Shown here piece by piece: positions 46,506 through 57,546 of a stretch of 64,000 nucleotides of DNA. The DNA lies in the NCBI GenBank assembly GCA_037501455.1, contig CM074865.1:18236501-18300500 (forward strand), written 5' to 3'. The DNA is from Lantana camara. Taxonomy: Eukaryota > Streptophyta > Magnoliopsida > Lamiales > Verbenaceae. How positions within the stretch are numbered: the stretch's first letter is position 1; the number at the start of each line of letters is the position of its first letter. The notes beneath the pieces were generated by a model, which saw nothing but the letters and a program-made list of their open reading frames with translations, was not told where the DNA came from and made no database searches. The position numbers and the translations under genes were made by a program.

Positions 46506-49205
46506 TGTAGCACCCCTACACGTGGAGATGCCACACCCCCGCACTACAGGTCAATCCACCCACGAAATGGATAGCCCGTACATGAACCAACCTGCAGCGA
46601 ACGGGTGACAATAAAATAAACGACAACTAGCTAGGTGGGACTATCCAAAAAACTCCAATAACACAATATATAATAGTAAAGCGGAAGCATAGTACACTTA
46701 ATATCAACTACCAACATTGAAAGCATGCTATCTTAGTGATCAGTTACCAAGTAAACCATATTCTGACTTTCATATCAATACAGTATCATCTCCTAAGATA
46801 TATCATTAATAACAATAACAATAACCATAACAATAATTGCTATGTGACAAGAACTAAAATGCACCGTGTCTGACTCGAATGCAAAGACTAGACCCGACTC
46901 TGACTCCCGCCTAGCACGCACCTGCAAGAACCTGAAAGGTGGAGGCGTCAGTCTATGAAGACTGAGTGAGGGGTTTAAATAAATACTTGCGCAGTTACAT
47001 GCAAGCTATATTCTCGGGTAAAGTTTTTGAAAAGATAAATGTATAAGTTCAATAATAAGATATCTTCACCCGAGAATATAACTTTCAATATTAAATTCTT
47101 GATCATTTTCATGCATTCAATACATGGCCCCGGCGAGTGAGGGCAGTCTCCAACCTTACTCCAAATGTACAAGAAACATGCTTGCTTGATTGTTTAACAA
47201 GTGATCATGCAATTCAGTTACAGTGCATAGGTGCGATAGTGTATTCAGGCAATACAATCAATAAATGGCAATCATGCAATAACCCTGAGGACAATCTGTG
47301 GTGCCGGACCCGTCCCCAGTCTCCTTCTCCCTCTAATGATGGGAAGGTAGCTAGCCTTCACCATCCACGACATATTGAGCAGAGGGTACATGAATCCCTA
47401 AGCCTGGAACTCCTTCCTCCACTAATCTCCTAGCGGATTCAGGGGTCATCCCAATGTGGTGAGGATAGCGCCAGAGTTACCCGTCAGCCCATATTTTCCC
47501 GGTTGGCTCCAGCCACTACCCTCGGGCCCAACGTGAACGGTCATGCTTACTCGCCTAAAACAGGCACGATACATAGCTTGCTTGCTTTTCATGAACATGA
47601 CTTGCTTGCATTGAAATGACTTGCTTGTAATCATGAGTATTTTCATGGAAAACTATAAGTATAAATACCTTTTTGGCCGAAAGCTCACGTAAGGGTTGTA
47701 TAGGTTCTATGTAACTAGAATTAAACCTCACCTAACAGGTGACACAACGACTCGTGGATGCGTGAACGTGCTCATGATCGACAATCTCCACCCTGGAGAA
47801 GAACTGGACAAGAAAACGGGACATCGTGCACTTGTGAGATAATAACTCAATAATGGTACCAATTATGACGCACGGTATAACCACTTACCGAGATATCATG
47901 CAATGAACAATGTAGCAAATAATTATCATGATATGACATGTAACTGAACATATAATCACAATTTGGGTTCAAATACATCATTAGAATTAAATCCCAAAAT
48001 TCCATTTTTATATAGATTATTTCTGCCTCTCCAGAGACATGGGAACGGCCATTCCGGGTTTTAGTACAAAATGGGAAGGGTCGTTCCCAGCTCCCCGACA
48101 CTGTGCCCCGAAGATGGGAACGGTCGTTCTGGCTTGTGAGCCAAAACGGAAAGGGTCCTTCCCATCCTCGCCGCCATGCACAAAATTCAAATATATGGGA
48201 ACGGCCATTCCCCAAATACAAAGGGAACGGGAAGGGCCGTTCCCGTTACGCAGTCAGTACAGAAACAGAGCAGCAAAACAGGGGAACACGAACCATCAAC
48301 CAAACTCACCAAAACTCATATTATTCACTCCTAAACATTATAATTCATGGAGAGAAACATATAGACATGCTTAAGGTACAATAAGGTCTAACATAAACAC
48401 TTAATTCAAGCTTGATCATGCCAAATTCATCAACTTCAAGCTCATATCACCACTCACCATATACTCCAAATTCTTCAATAATTCATGCATAAATTCAAGG
48501 TAAAATCATGTATTCATGTTTCTAACAACCCTTAAACCATTTATCTCAAGAATTCATGAACCCTAGCTTCATACATAATTCCAAGAACTCATGCATACAA
48601 CCATCTATACCTTGAAATGAGAATAAGTGGAAGAAGATGATGGAAATGGATGATTGAGCTCCAAAACATGTAATTTCCTTGGGCAACTTGGATGAAATCA
48701 ATGAAATCTCTCATTCCCTTCTTTATGCTTGGACCGAGAGCACCAAGGAAAAATATGTTGGATGATTATAATGAAATGGAATGAATGGAAGATTGAAGAA
48801 GCAAATAACGTGATATATCTCTTGATAATTATGGTATTTGCAATTAAATCCTCCAAAGACATAAGTTATGCAATTAAGTATGTCAAGTTTGGAAAATGAT
48901 CAATTTGGTCCAAGAGTATTTTCATGCAATTTGGTCTACTAATTTAAATAAATGTCAATTAAGGACAATTAAGCAATTAAATCATGTCCGGTAATTATTC
49001 CACGTAGCAATTAAATTCAATTTGCACAATAATTCTCAAATTGACACGTTTTCACATATTTTCACGTAATCATGTTGAAATACAATTTATAAAAATTAAT
49101 ACAACACGTATGAATTGAATAAACGAAAATAATAAAATGAAACCCTAGCACTCGGAACTCACACGTGTCTAGCGTACTTGATTATCTGGAAATTGGGACG
49201 TTACA
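46506..49205 (-). mobile_element. Inverted solo LTR nested in the 3' LTR, TSD ATTCT
   Basis: Same element, same insertion point and same ATTCT duplication (46501-46505, 49206-49210) as 33625-36324, at an offset of 12881. Two independent insertions are not plausible, so it was present in the parental LTR and copied by reverse transcription. Confidence 0.93.
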
Positions 49206-50338
49206 ATTCTAGCATTGGTTTGATGTGGAAAGGCTTGGGAGCCATCTTTCCTTTGTCTTGCCCTGTTTTCCCGACGCCATTTCTGCTGCTGGACTTGAAG
49301 GTCGCGCCCGCGACCATTTCGTAACCATTTTTGGTAGCGACCGCGACCAACAACTCGAGAACTTGCTGTTTTTCCTTCGCGGCCGCAACTGCTTTTCAGT
49401 ACAATTTTGTCACGGCCGCGACACCCTCAAACGAGCTCCGATTGACCTGATTTTTGAACCCACGGAAACCTCTTGAAGTCTAGAATATTCTCCAATTGGA
49501 ATCACTCAATATCTTTTCTCAATTCTGAGATATAAGTAATTATTTTTGGTGTCACCACTTCACCAACAAACTGCATTCACCTAAGTTCGAGCGTACGCCA
49601 TTTTCTTCTCATTTTGTACTTGAATATGAGCCATATATCCTCGGAAAGGTCTATGTGTCTAGTTTCATATAAAATGAACAAAACTCAATTCTAACTTCTA
49701 GAACTTAAGATATTTCAGTTTTCCTGCGTATTTCCAAAAACTGTCAATTTTTACCAAACTTTTCCAAAACCCTTTATATTGCATTCCTTTCACTTTCTTG
49801 GCTCCCCTATGTGACTTATATGAGTTATACACTTGGTTTATTGATAATTATGCTCTTATTTGACATTCTTTAATTGTTATTGCATGACATATTGATCATG
49901 ACTTTGTCGTGCGTCTTAAATGGTTCATGTGAGTCATGTCTCACGAACACTTGTCCTTGTTGCACAGATTTTCTTCCCGTTGATGAGGAGCAAGCTCCAT
50001 AGCTTTATCCTTACTTTCTTTGTCGGTAAAGGTGAGGTTTAATGACTAGTTATCTGGAACCCTTAATACCTTTACGTTAAACTTTCGGCCAAAAAAGGTA
50101 TACATATATCTATAATCTTTCAAAGGCATTCAAATGATTTCAAGAAAGCCATGTTAATCGAAAGCAAGTCATGTTCATTGCAAGCAAGCCATGTTATTAT
50201 CATGTACCAAGCATGTTTTGCGAGTATCATGTATTGTTCACTGTGGGCCCGAGGGTAGTGTCTTGAGCCAACCGGGAAAGTAAAGGGCTGACGGGTAACT
50301 CCTGCGCTATCCTCACTATTGTGGGATCACCCCTGAAT

Positions 50339-50357
50339 CCACCAGGAGGTTTGGTGG
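50339..50357 (+). other. Conserved hairpin H1 of the LTR family
   Basis: CCACCA-loop-TGGTGG. Same in 37458-37476 and 39014-39032. Counterparts: CCACTA/TAGTGG at 41192-41209; CCGCTA/TAGTGG at 34538-34555 and 47419-47436 (minus strand); CCCCTA/TAGGGG at 63383-63400 (minus strand). Stem positions 3 and 5 change with their partners while the GGAG start of the loop stays. A possible divergent form is CCTCG/CGAGG at 31685-31706. Confidence 0.7.
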
Positions 50358-50617
50358 AGGAAGGAGTCCCGTGCGTGGGAGTCATGTTCCTGACGTACAC
50401 CATGTCGTGGATGGTTGAAGGCTCGCTACCTTCCCATCATTGGAGGAAAAAGGAGTTCATGAAACTGCTACTTGCGCACTGTAATTGAATTGCATGATCA
50501 CATGATAAATTAAACAAAGCATGTATTGTTCACTATTGGTGTAAGGCTGGAGATTCGCCCTCGCCGGGCCACTGATTGATTGATTGAAAATGATTAAATT
50601 GTTAAACTGGATAGTTG

Positions 50618-50689
50618 TAATCTCGGGCGATATTTACTTTATTATTGAACTTATATTGTTTCTTTTCCTTAAAACTTCACCCGAGATTA
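50618..50689 (+). other. Conserved long-range hairpin H2 of the LTR family
   Basis: TAATCTCGGG pairs with CCCGAGATTA across about 52 bases. Same at 37737-37808 and 39297-39368. Variants: TATTCTCGGG/CCCGAGAATA at 34128-34197 and 47009-47078; TAATCCCGTG/CACGGGATTA at 32003-32069. These show paired changes at three stem positions. Copies at 41531-41599 and 63046-63116 have one mismatch each. Confidence 0.75.
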
Positions 50690-50734
50690 TAACTTGCATG
50701 TTACTTGCGCTAATATTTATTTATACCCCTCACT

Positions 50735-50751
50735 CAGTCTTCCATAGACTG
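50735..50751 (+). other. Conserved hairpin H3 of the LTR family
   Basis: CAGTCT-loop-AGACTG, also at 37854-37870, 39414-39430, 41645-41661, 32148-32164 and, on the minus strand, 34068-34083 and 46949-46964. Variants: CAGTCC/GGACTG at 62985-63001 and CAGTCA/TGGCTG at 60548-60562, so the loop-closing pair is T-A, C-G or A-T. A pyrimidine-rich TTCTTGCAGG follows about 20-40 bases later in the plus-strand copies except the one at 41645, whose equivalent reads GGTTCTTGAGAG. Confidence 0.75.
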
Positions 50752-51131
50752 ACGCCTCCACCTTTTAGGTTCTTGCAGGTGCATGCTAGGCGGGATTAGC
50801 GTCGTGTCCTGTCTTTCATTCAGGTCTAGCACAGTTCATTTCCACTATTAGCATGATGTGGGAGATTAATGTAGTACTTATACTAGTGTTGTTATTTTGG
50901 TATATTGTATTGAAACACATGTAAATAAGGTTGTATATTTCGTGGTGCATGTCAAATTGCTATGCATTGATGTAAATGGTTTGGGGGTCATTCCAGCCTA
51001 GCTAGATTGTTTTTTTTTTTATTGTCTCCCGTTCGCTATAGTTTAGTTCATGTATGGGTTGTCCATCTCATATGTGGATTGGGCTATAGTGCGGGGACGT
51101 GGCATCTTTGCGCTTCGGGTGCTACAGATTG

Positions 51132-51440
51132 CCTGCATATCTTATCAGATTAGCGGAGATTTAGCTGCCAGATCTCACAAAGTCCTTCTTTTTCTCGCTT
51201 GAGACATTCGCGTCTGCCACACTTTTGTTCTGCAGCCATTAGTGGACATAAGTCCTTCAAAAGTGGGATTGATATGTAAACTTCATTAGTGGCGGCGACT
51301 AATCGTCTGCGATTTCCTTAGCATCTGTTAATGCTCTGTTTTTGTTCTTTTTCGTTTATTTCTTTTGTATTCTCTGCTAGATGACTTTTATTCGTATTTA
51401 ATCTTAAATAGCACATTATTAGTCAATTCATACTCAAATA
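51132..51440 (-). other. Older relic sequence right of the large element
   Basis: Continues the Athila-like relic of 28123-29234 and 32638-32745 beyond the insertion. No gene. Confidence 0.4.
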
Positions 51441-51489
51441 CGACATCAAATAAGCTCTAATTAGTAGTAAAATCATGACAATTCTAAAG

Positions 51490-51579
51490 CCTATCAAAAA
51501 TACATGTGAGGATGTTGTGATGTGGGCACTTTCTCGGCAACTCTTTAAATCGGTCCCATGCATTGGATAAAGATTTTCC
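51490..51579 (-). pseudogene. Athila/Ogre-like gag fragment
   Basis: The minus strand reads GKSLSNAWDRFKELPRKCPHHN before a stop, matching the conserved Gag segment of Athila-type elements (ESLYEAWERFKELLRKCPHH-like). It lies about 230 bases downstream, in minus orientation, of the primer binding site at 51813-51830, the expected spacing for a gag relic. Confidence 0.65.
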
Positions 51580-51812
51580 ATCCAATTGTCAAAAAATAGT
51601 GAGGTCTTCATGGTATTGGGAACTCTTGCACAGTGAAACATATAAAAGTGTGGTCTTGCAAATCCATCGGTGGTGGTGGTTCAATTATTAGGATGAGTAG
51701 TGGTTGATTTCTTGCAGAGAAAAACTAGTATCAAATCCCAAAAAAAGAAAAATTAAAATAACAGTGTAAAACCCAAGATACTAATACTAAAGTGAGAGTG
51801 ATTTTAATGCCT

Positions 51813-51830
51813 TCCCTATCAACGGTGCCA
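51813..51830 (-). other. Athila-like primer binding site
   Basis: TGGCACCGTTGATAGGGA on the minus strand, two differences from the common TGGCGCCGTTGCCGGGGA type near the core. It adjoins the LTR end on its right. Confidence 0.6.
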
Positions 51831-51834
51831 AAAA

Positions 51835-52789
51835 CTCTAAGTGTTCAAGAATCAATAGTGTGAATTCACCAACTACTTCTCAATTAAAAGGTAAGGTAAA
51901 TTCCATGAATCATGCTAAAGTTCCACAGGTTTCAACATGTAGTTAAAATCATAATTCCATCACATGAACATCATACGAATTCATATTAGCATTTCATCGA
52001 ACAAATATACTACACAATCATTATTTCCTCGGCTCAAGAGAATTAATTAGATATAATCCAAGGAATTATAATGCAATAAATAGTATATAATTTCATTGAA
52101 TTCATAAACCAATATCCAACAATCAATTTATAAAACTGAATTAAATAAGTTGTAAATAAACTAAAATTGTTGTAGGAAAACTCAGTAAGATATTGAAACG
52201 AATTCGGATGTCATAGTGATTTCGTCTCAATCGTGGGGGAATGTCTCCATCTTCTCCACCTTTGTCGACTCTCCAAGACTCTGAAAATTGAACCCTAATT
52301 CTCCTCTTCAAAAGTTGTGCTCCTTCTAATATTGAATTATGTAGAGAATTAGGTTTCTGCTCATTATATAGGGATTGTCGTCTCGTATCACGGTCGCAAC
52401 AGGTTTTGCGCATATTTGGTCATGAGCACGATCGAGTACAAAACTTAATACTTTTGGGAAGATAATGGGGCCGCGAAGGAATCGTGAGCGTCTAGGTCGC
52501 GGCCGCAACAAATGCTTTCATTGTGGGCCTACCTCTCTTCTTCTCGCATGCGCGATGGAATTGCGCCTAAAATACTTTGGCCGCAATCCTGGGTTGAGTT
52601 TTGGTCTGTTTTGTGTCTTAATGCCTCGTTGATGCTATAGTCTCGCCATTTTTCATAGTATGATTTCGAAGGGAAAAGTTCCTGAAAATGGATGATTTTA
52701 CCAATATAAGACACAAAAATGGCATAAAATAGTACGAAATATGTACCAAAAATATCACGTATTTTATGGCTAACACTACGCAATTATCA
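51835..52789 (-). mobile_element. Athila-like LTR with PBS on one side and PPT on the other
   Basis: On the minus strand it starts TGATAATTGCGTAGTG after a purine tract (GCTAGGGAGA, plus 52790-52799) and runs to the PBS at 51830. A minus-strand TATA box lies at 52364-52370. It contains a GC-rich patch with GCGGCCGC at 52499-52506. A single LTR flanked by a PPT and a PBS is the arrangement of tandem elements sharing one LTR. Confidence 0.6.
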
Positions 52790-52799
52790 TCTCCCTAGC

Positions 52800-53330
52800 T
52801 AAAAGGATCCAAGTAATCATAGCTCTAACAAATCTAAGTTAGGGAAAACTAAGTAAAATAGTATGAAAATCAAAACAAGTAAACTCATAAAAACAAATTT
52901 AAAATCTAAGTTAAAGGAAAGATAAGGAAAAACTAAAGATAGGTCATCTCCGAATCTTGAAATCTTTATGAACTCCTCTCCAAGGTAGAACTCCACCTAG
53001 CCTGGGGTTAGGGTGTCACTTCGGCAAACTCCCTCGGATAGACCCCGGACACACAAACTTCTTCTCTGGACAGTCGGACTGACTTTTATTGAAAACCTTA
53101 AGGTTGGCATCTATTAAACTTCATTGACTTGTCCCCCAAAATTCACCTGAGATTCCCTAAGATTCAACTGCAGTATCTTTATAGATTAGGCAAGGATTCT
53201 CTACCACATTAAGGCTTCTTGTTGACTAAATACGTCCGTAACTCGTTTTTCATGTTGAAACGAAAAAGAAAAAAAATCTCACAAGAAATAGTTAAAATTC
53301 AACTCTTTATTCACCTCGAAAATAGTGTGT
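52800..53330 (-). other. Internal 3' region of the Athila-like element, no gene
   Basis: A-rich sequence with the block CCTAGCCTGGGGTTAGGGTG near 52997. No coding frame recognised. Confidence 0.4.
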
Positions 53331-53587
53331 TGTGATTGTAAGGTTGTACAACAACATCATTTTTTGAGTAAACAGTGTCTTGCGGCTGTGAGGGTATCCT
53401 TCGTAAATATTTTGAGCCCACGACGCGATGTTTATGTTGTGGGTTAGCCTTTTTCTTCTCGCAGGTACAAGGTCTTCAAGCCTGAAATGATACTAGCTAC
53501 AATCCTTAGTTGGACAAGGGTCATTTTTGCACTTTAACTCCTCGTTTATACTTCATTTTTGCCATTCTCGATGCTTTTGACTCCTAA
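53331..53587 (-). mobile_element. Second, diverged Athila-like LTR fragment, split by a Harbinger element
   Basis: TCATTTTTGCACTTTAACTC with TTTTTGCCATTCTCGATG resembles the LTR at 52590-52660, and the piece at 56421-56515 (AAACTAGCAAATATAGGC, CAGCTAAC) resembles 52700-52780. The two pieces are joined once the Harbinger insertion at 53588-56417 is removed. Confidence 0.55.
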
Positions 53588-54396
53588 GGCCTCGTTTACT
53601 TCGGCCGTAACAAGGGGATTGCCGCTGTCATCCGTCCATTTCCTGCGTTTACCTTGTATAGGCAAAAGCCTTGGTGTTCCGTACAAGCCCGTATAGGCCG
53701 CGTGATAATGGTTCCTCCAGTAGACACGCCAAAATGGCGTGTTCCAGCTGACATACCTTTTCCAATTGAGGCGCCTTGACAATTCAACCCTAGATTTGAA
53801 GTTATTTACAGAAAATTGCCACTGAAATGTATGATTCCCTTCCATTGTTCCCTTTTCCCGCTGCTTAAGCAGATTTGTCTGTGTGCTAATTTTTCATTTT
53901 TCCCCTTTCTTCCACATTACATTCCTTGCGCGAAGGAGGAGGCCGCAGACAAATTGAAGACTTGGCGAGGTAATTGGTTTTGTCCTGTCGCTTTTGTTAC
54001 CCATATTTCCAGAATAATATTACAAACCCATCTTTGTTTATGCAGAAATTGTTGTTTGGTTTACGGTTTTGAAAGTTAATCGGCGTAGAGAAGTGTCGTT
54101 ATTCGATTCGGGTAACCCTAATTTACTCCATAAGTTATTGGAATTCATTGTTATTGTGGGTTTTGCCAAATTTGATTCTAAGTACGTTGTATTCATTTTC
54201 TTTGGGTAAAATTCCAAATCCTGGCAGCTAACATGTTTTGTTCCTTGTTGAACATTGAATGCTTTGTTGATTATTACATTGTTTTAAACTGAAAATGTTC
54301 CTGGGTTTGTGTAATATGCATTGTACCGTTGTTGTGAGCTATGAAATTGGATATTTGTATGTGTTTGTTTAATCTGGTATTATTCAAAAGTGTAGA

Positions 54397-54660
54397 ATGG
54401 CCAATTTGTATGACGAAGAAGAGGCATTCATCGCTTTGGAGATGATTCGATTTCAAGTGATGAATGTGCTGATGATAGTTTATTTGGTGTTACAAAGTGG
54501 TGTTTTGGATGATGATTCATGCCATCGATGCTTTCATCAGTATAGTCTCTTAGCTAGGATACCTGCATAGATTGCACATCTTAATGGTCTTTTCAAATTG
54601 AGTGAAACGGACAGTATCGATCAATTACGTTTAGAACGTAATGCCTTTGCTAAGTTTTGC
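54397..54660 (+). pseudogene. Harbinger transposase N-terminal fragment
   Basis: ATG at 54397 begins MANLYDEEEAFIALEMIRFQ. After a stop near 54568 the same frame reads SIDQLRLERNAFAKFC, which matches the LRMDRxxFxxLC motif near the start of PIF/Harbinger transposases. No catalytic DDE region was found. Confidence 0.65.
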
Positions 54661-54790
54661 TTTTATTTATACTTTTTGTTAGTATGAGTTGGCCGATTCT
54701 GAATTTTGTTAGAACGGCAAACGATTATCATACTGGTTTGATGTTTGTTGCTCTATTGGCTTACATATAGTTAAAACATGGATGTTTTTC

Positions 54791-54895
54791 ATGAACGAGG
54801 ATGAGACAATCGTAGCATTGGAGATTATTCGTATTCAAGTTATTAATCGTAGCATAGGACCGTTAGCCATCATTTTCATAGTGTGCTCAATGTAA
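54791..54895 (+). pseudogene. Second copy of the transposase start
   Basis: MNEDETIVALEIIRIQVINR is similar to the start at 54397 (EEEAFIALEMIRFQVMN), then a stop at 54895. It suggests an internal duplication in the element. Confidence 0.5.
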
Positions 54896-55109
54896 TTTTG
54901 AAGGGGTGGACAATTTGTTTAGTTTGTTTTTTCTGTCTTAATGGAATATTTCAACTGCAGTGTCTAGTATTTCAGTGTTATGTCTATTGGACCGTGCAAT
55001 TTACCTGTGTTATGCTTGAGATTGCGTAATGGATTAAAGTTCACTTTCTTACTTTGGGCATTAGTAATTCAATCAGTATTTCAATTATTCAGTTTCTTAT
55101 TTGAGTTTC

Positions 55110-55297
55110 CAATAATTCTGAAGGAGTACATTCCTCACACAGACCTCAAAGCCGAGCCAAATATCTCTTCCAAATACACGTCACAGAAGAAGACATATCA
55201 CCAGATTTTGAAGGCATTGAGCTACAACGGTATGAACTGGAATTCAACCATGTTCATAGTTGAGGCTGAACCGTCGGAGTGGGACAGCTTCCTTCAG
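55110..55297 (+). pseudogene. Myb/SANT-like protein fragment of the Harbinger element
   Basis: PNISSKYTSQKKTYHQILKAL, then NGMNWNSTMFIVEAEPSEW, follows the Myb/SANT-like domain found in the second Harbinger protein (helix, then GxxWDxxxxxxxAxxxxW). It ends at a donor-like CAG/GTAATG at 55297. A basic stretch KKRKRSERAG near 55795 may be its later exon. Such proteins assist transposase binding. Confidence 0.65.
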
Positions 55298-56522
55298 GTA
55301 ATGAGTTAAATTCTGTGAATAATATAACTCTTGCTCTGTTGTGAAGTTACTTACGAACATTCTGCTTGAGATTCATTTCAATAGACATAGGGTGTTATAA
55401 GAATAAGAATGGTAATATTTTTGTTGAGAATATGTTGGATCTTTTTTTAATTTTTGTAAGAATATCTCTTGAAGCTCTGATCTTTAAGTTTCGAAACATG
55501 GAATAGCTATGTTTGATCTTTTATGTTTTATTTGGTTATAAGAATAGCTATGCGAATTGATTTCAGTTTAAACATGGTTTATGAGAATATCTACGGACTA
55601 TGGTCATTTTTGTGTTAAGAATATCTCGTTTTTTTTTTTAAGAATATGTTTGATGATCTTATCCTTAACTTATGAAAATTTTTTGGTTTAAAAAAAAATA
55701 ATAAAAAAAATTATGAAACTTTTTCGGTTTGGAATTTAGGGGAGTTGAAAACGTGTGTCGGTAGAGTAGCTATCTTGATATTGTTTCTAGGAAAAAGAAG
55801 AGGAAGAGATCGGAGAGAGCTGGGAATCAATTGCAGAAACGATCACAACATTTTGCACCTAGTCAATAGCTTCTCTTAGGGATGTGGCAACGAACGAGGT
55901 TTGGTTCTGCGGAAGTCACCATCAAGAGACGAGGAAATTTTCATTGCTATTGGTGTGTTGCTTTTTTTCTGGATCACAAACTTTTGATGTATGATCAAAG
56001 CTTCTTGGCTTTGGAGGCTTAAGAAACAATTATGTCCAGTCATCATGTACAAACATTAAGCTCAGTTTATGAGGTTGCATGCTTCTTGGCTTTAGTAATG
56101 TATTTTTTTGGTAATTTATTAAATTGTACATGTTCTATCAGTTCATTATTTAATATGTGATGTTGCTTTGAAAGAATGAAGGGAAAGATTGTTGCTTTGT
56201 AAGAATGAAGGGAAAGAAAACCACTTCTTCAATGTAAGCGCATTTGGGTAATTTATACCTATCAACCATTAATATGTCATGAAAAGTAAACAGGGCAGCA
56301 TGAATAGATGAACCAAAATAAAAAAAAGTAAACAGAGGTTATAGGCAGATAGTGTAACTACACCAACCACCAAAAACATGACTTCCATTAACCTTCCTAT
56401 CCAAAGTAAACGAGGCCTAAGTGAATTATTCTTGAAACGGAGTAATTTATACGTAATATGGAACATTAATGGTATAAAACTAGCAAATATAGGCTCAAAT
56501 CCATACAAAATATACAGCTAAC

Positions 56523-56546
56523 AGAGAGAGAGAGAGAGAGAGAGAG
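56523..56546. repeat. (AG)n microsatellite
   Basis: Twelve AG units, then a short imperfect run. Confidence 0.9.
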
Positions 56547-56548
56547 AA

Positions 56549-57546
56549 AGAGGTGTCAGTGGAAAAAGGCCATTTGAGTTTTGGGCTTGTGAAATTGAAG
56601 CAACACAGCGCTAAAATATTTTATTCATGTTGGAAGCCTCTCGCTGTCAATTCTTCAGACTTTTCGCTCTTGCGAAATTCATAGTGCATTTTAAATCAAC
56701 AAAGATGTTTGCACGAAATCAGTTCAAAATCAAAATATCAAACATAAGAATCAAACAATAGATTGAAAGCAATCTCAATTCTAAAAAATACCGAACAATC
56801 TAGAATTAATCGCAATCAATTTATTTGTAATTTCTCCAACCTCAACACATTTAATGCAAAAAAACTTGAGTATCTTCAAATCTGATGAGTCTCAACAGTC
56901 CGAAGAAGCTTATACTATGTGATTTCTAAAAACCCATATATAACTTATAGATTTTTTTGATAAGTCCAATAACAATTTTAATAACATGTAATTGGAAATT
57001 TTAGTATATCACCTTTGCTTCTACTTGAATTTAACCTATTTTTTTCTTACGGTAAAGATAAATCTTAATATTGTATTATACTTTCTTTTTTTTTTCTATT
57101 TTTACTTTTCGATACTAAAATGTAGTTTTGTTGAGAATTTAACTTTGGAATTTTCAGGCTTTCAGAAAAACTATATACAAATACTCAATTTCATTTACGT
57201 AATCTGATGTTCTTTCAATATGTCTTGGATATGATCCATGAATTTGCTACAAATAATGCAAACAATTAAATAGTATTAAAAATTAAGCATCGATACTTAT
57301 TTGATATGGTGACAAACTTTTTCATTAAAAGCCTATTCTATATTTTGACAGAGCTAAATTTATATCGACTCTTGCTGATAATTCAACATGCAATTGGAAG
57401 TCATGGTATTTGGTGAGCTTGCGGAGAATCTTTTGGGTTAAATGCACTTCAATTTATGGAACTTGAATAAGAGGTTCGTCTTTTTCTTTTTCTTGCTATA
57501 ATATTATACGTTAATAACTTTCTCCATTTATTTTCTTTTCATGCAG
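56549..57546. other. AT-rich sequence without a recognised gene
   Basis: No open frame with family resemblance. It may be intronic or flanking sequence for the exon-like blocks that follow. Confidence 0.4.

Larger units (their letters stand above)
32751..51126 (+). mobile_element. Complete non-autonomous LTR retrotransposon (LARD type), 18.4 kb, TSD GATTG
   Basis: Outer ends TGTAATGCCCCG (32751) and CGGGTGCTACA (51126), flanked by GATTG at 32746-32750 and 51127-51131. The 5' LTR ends at 42446, a PBS lies at 42454-42465, a PPT at 45618-45630 and the 3' LTR runs 45632-51126. The internal part is only about 3.2 kb and has no recognisable gag or pol, so it was mobilised in trans. The first 5.4 kb of the 5' LTR and the 3' LTR are nearly identical at a constant offset of 12881, which suggests recent insertion. 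LTR size and PBS resemble Tekay/Del gypsy elements, but lineage cannot be proven without coding sequence. Confidence 0.93.
45632..51126 (+). mobile_element. 3' LTR of the large element, 5.5 kb including a nested solo LTR
   Basis: Backbone 45632-46505 and 49211-51126 (about 2.8 kb), with the inverted solo LTR between. It carries CACGTGTGAG near the start, a palindrome island (GGTCGCGCCCGCGACC) near 49300, the three hairpins at 50339-50751 and an acceptor-like GTTCTTGCAGG near 50773. It lacks segment B and the 39489 solo LTR. Confidence 0.92.
53588..56417 (+). mobile_element. PIF/Harbinger DNA transposon, 2.83 kb, TSD TAA
   Basis: Terminal inverted repeats GGCCTCGTTTACTTCGG and CCAAAGTAAACGAGGCC, flanked by TAA at 53585-53587 and 56418-56420, the usual three-base TWA duplication. 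Inside are remnants of both typical proteins: a transposase N-terminus (54397-54660) and a Myb/SANT-like fragment (55110-55297). Neither is complete, so the element is inactive, or it could be moved only in trans. Confidence 0.88.
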
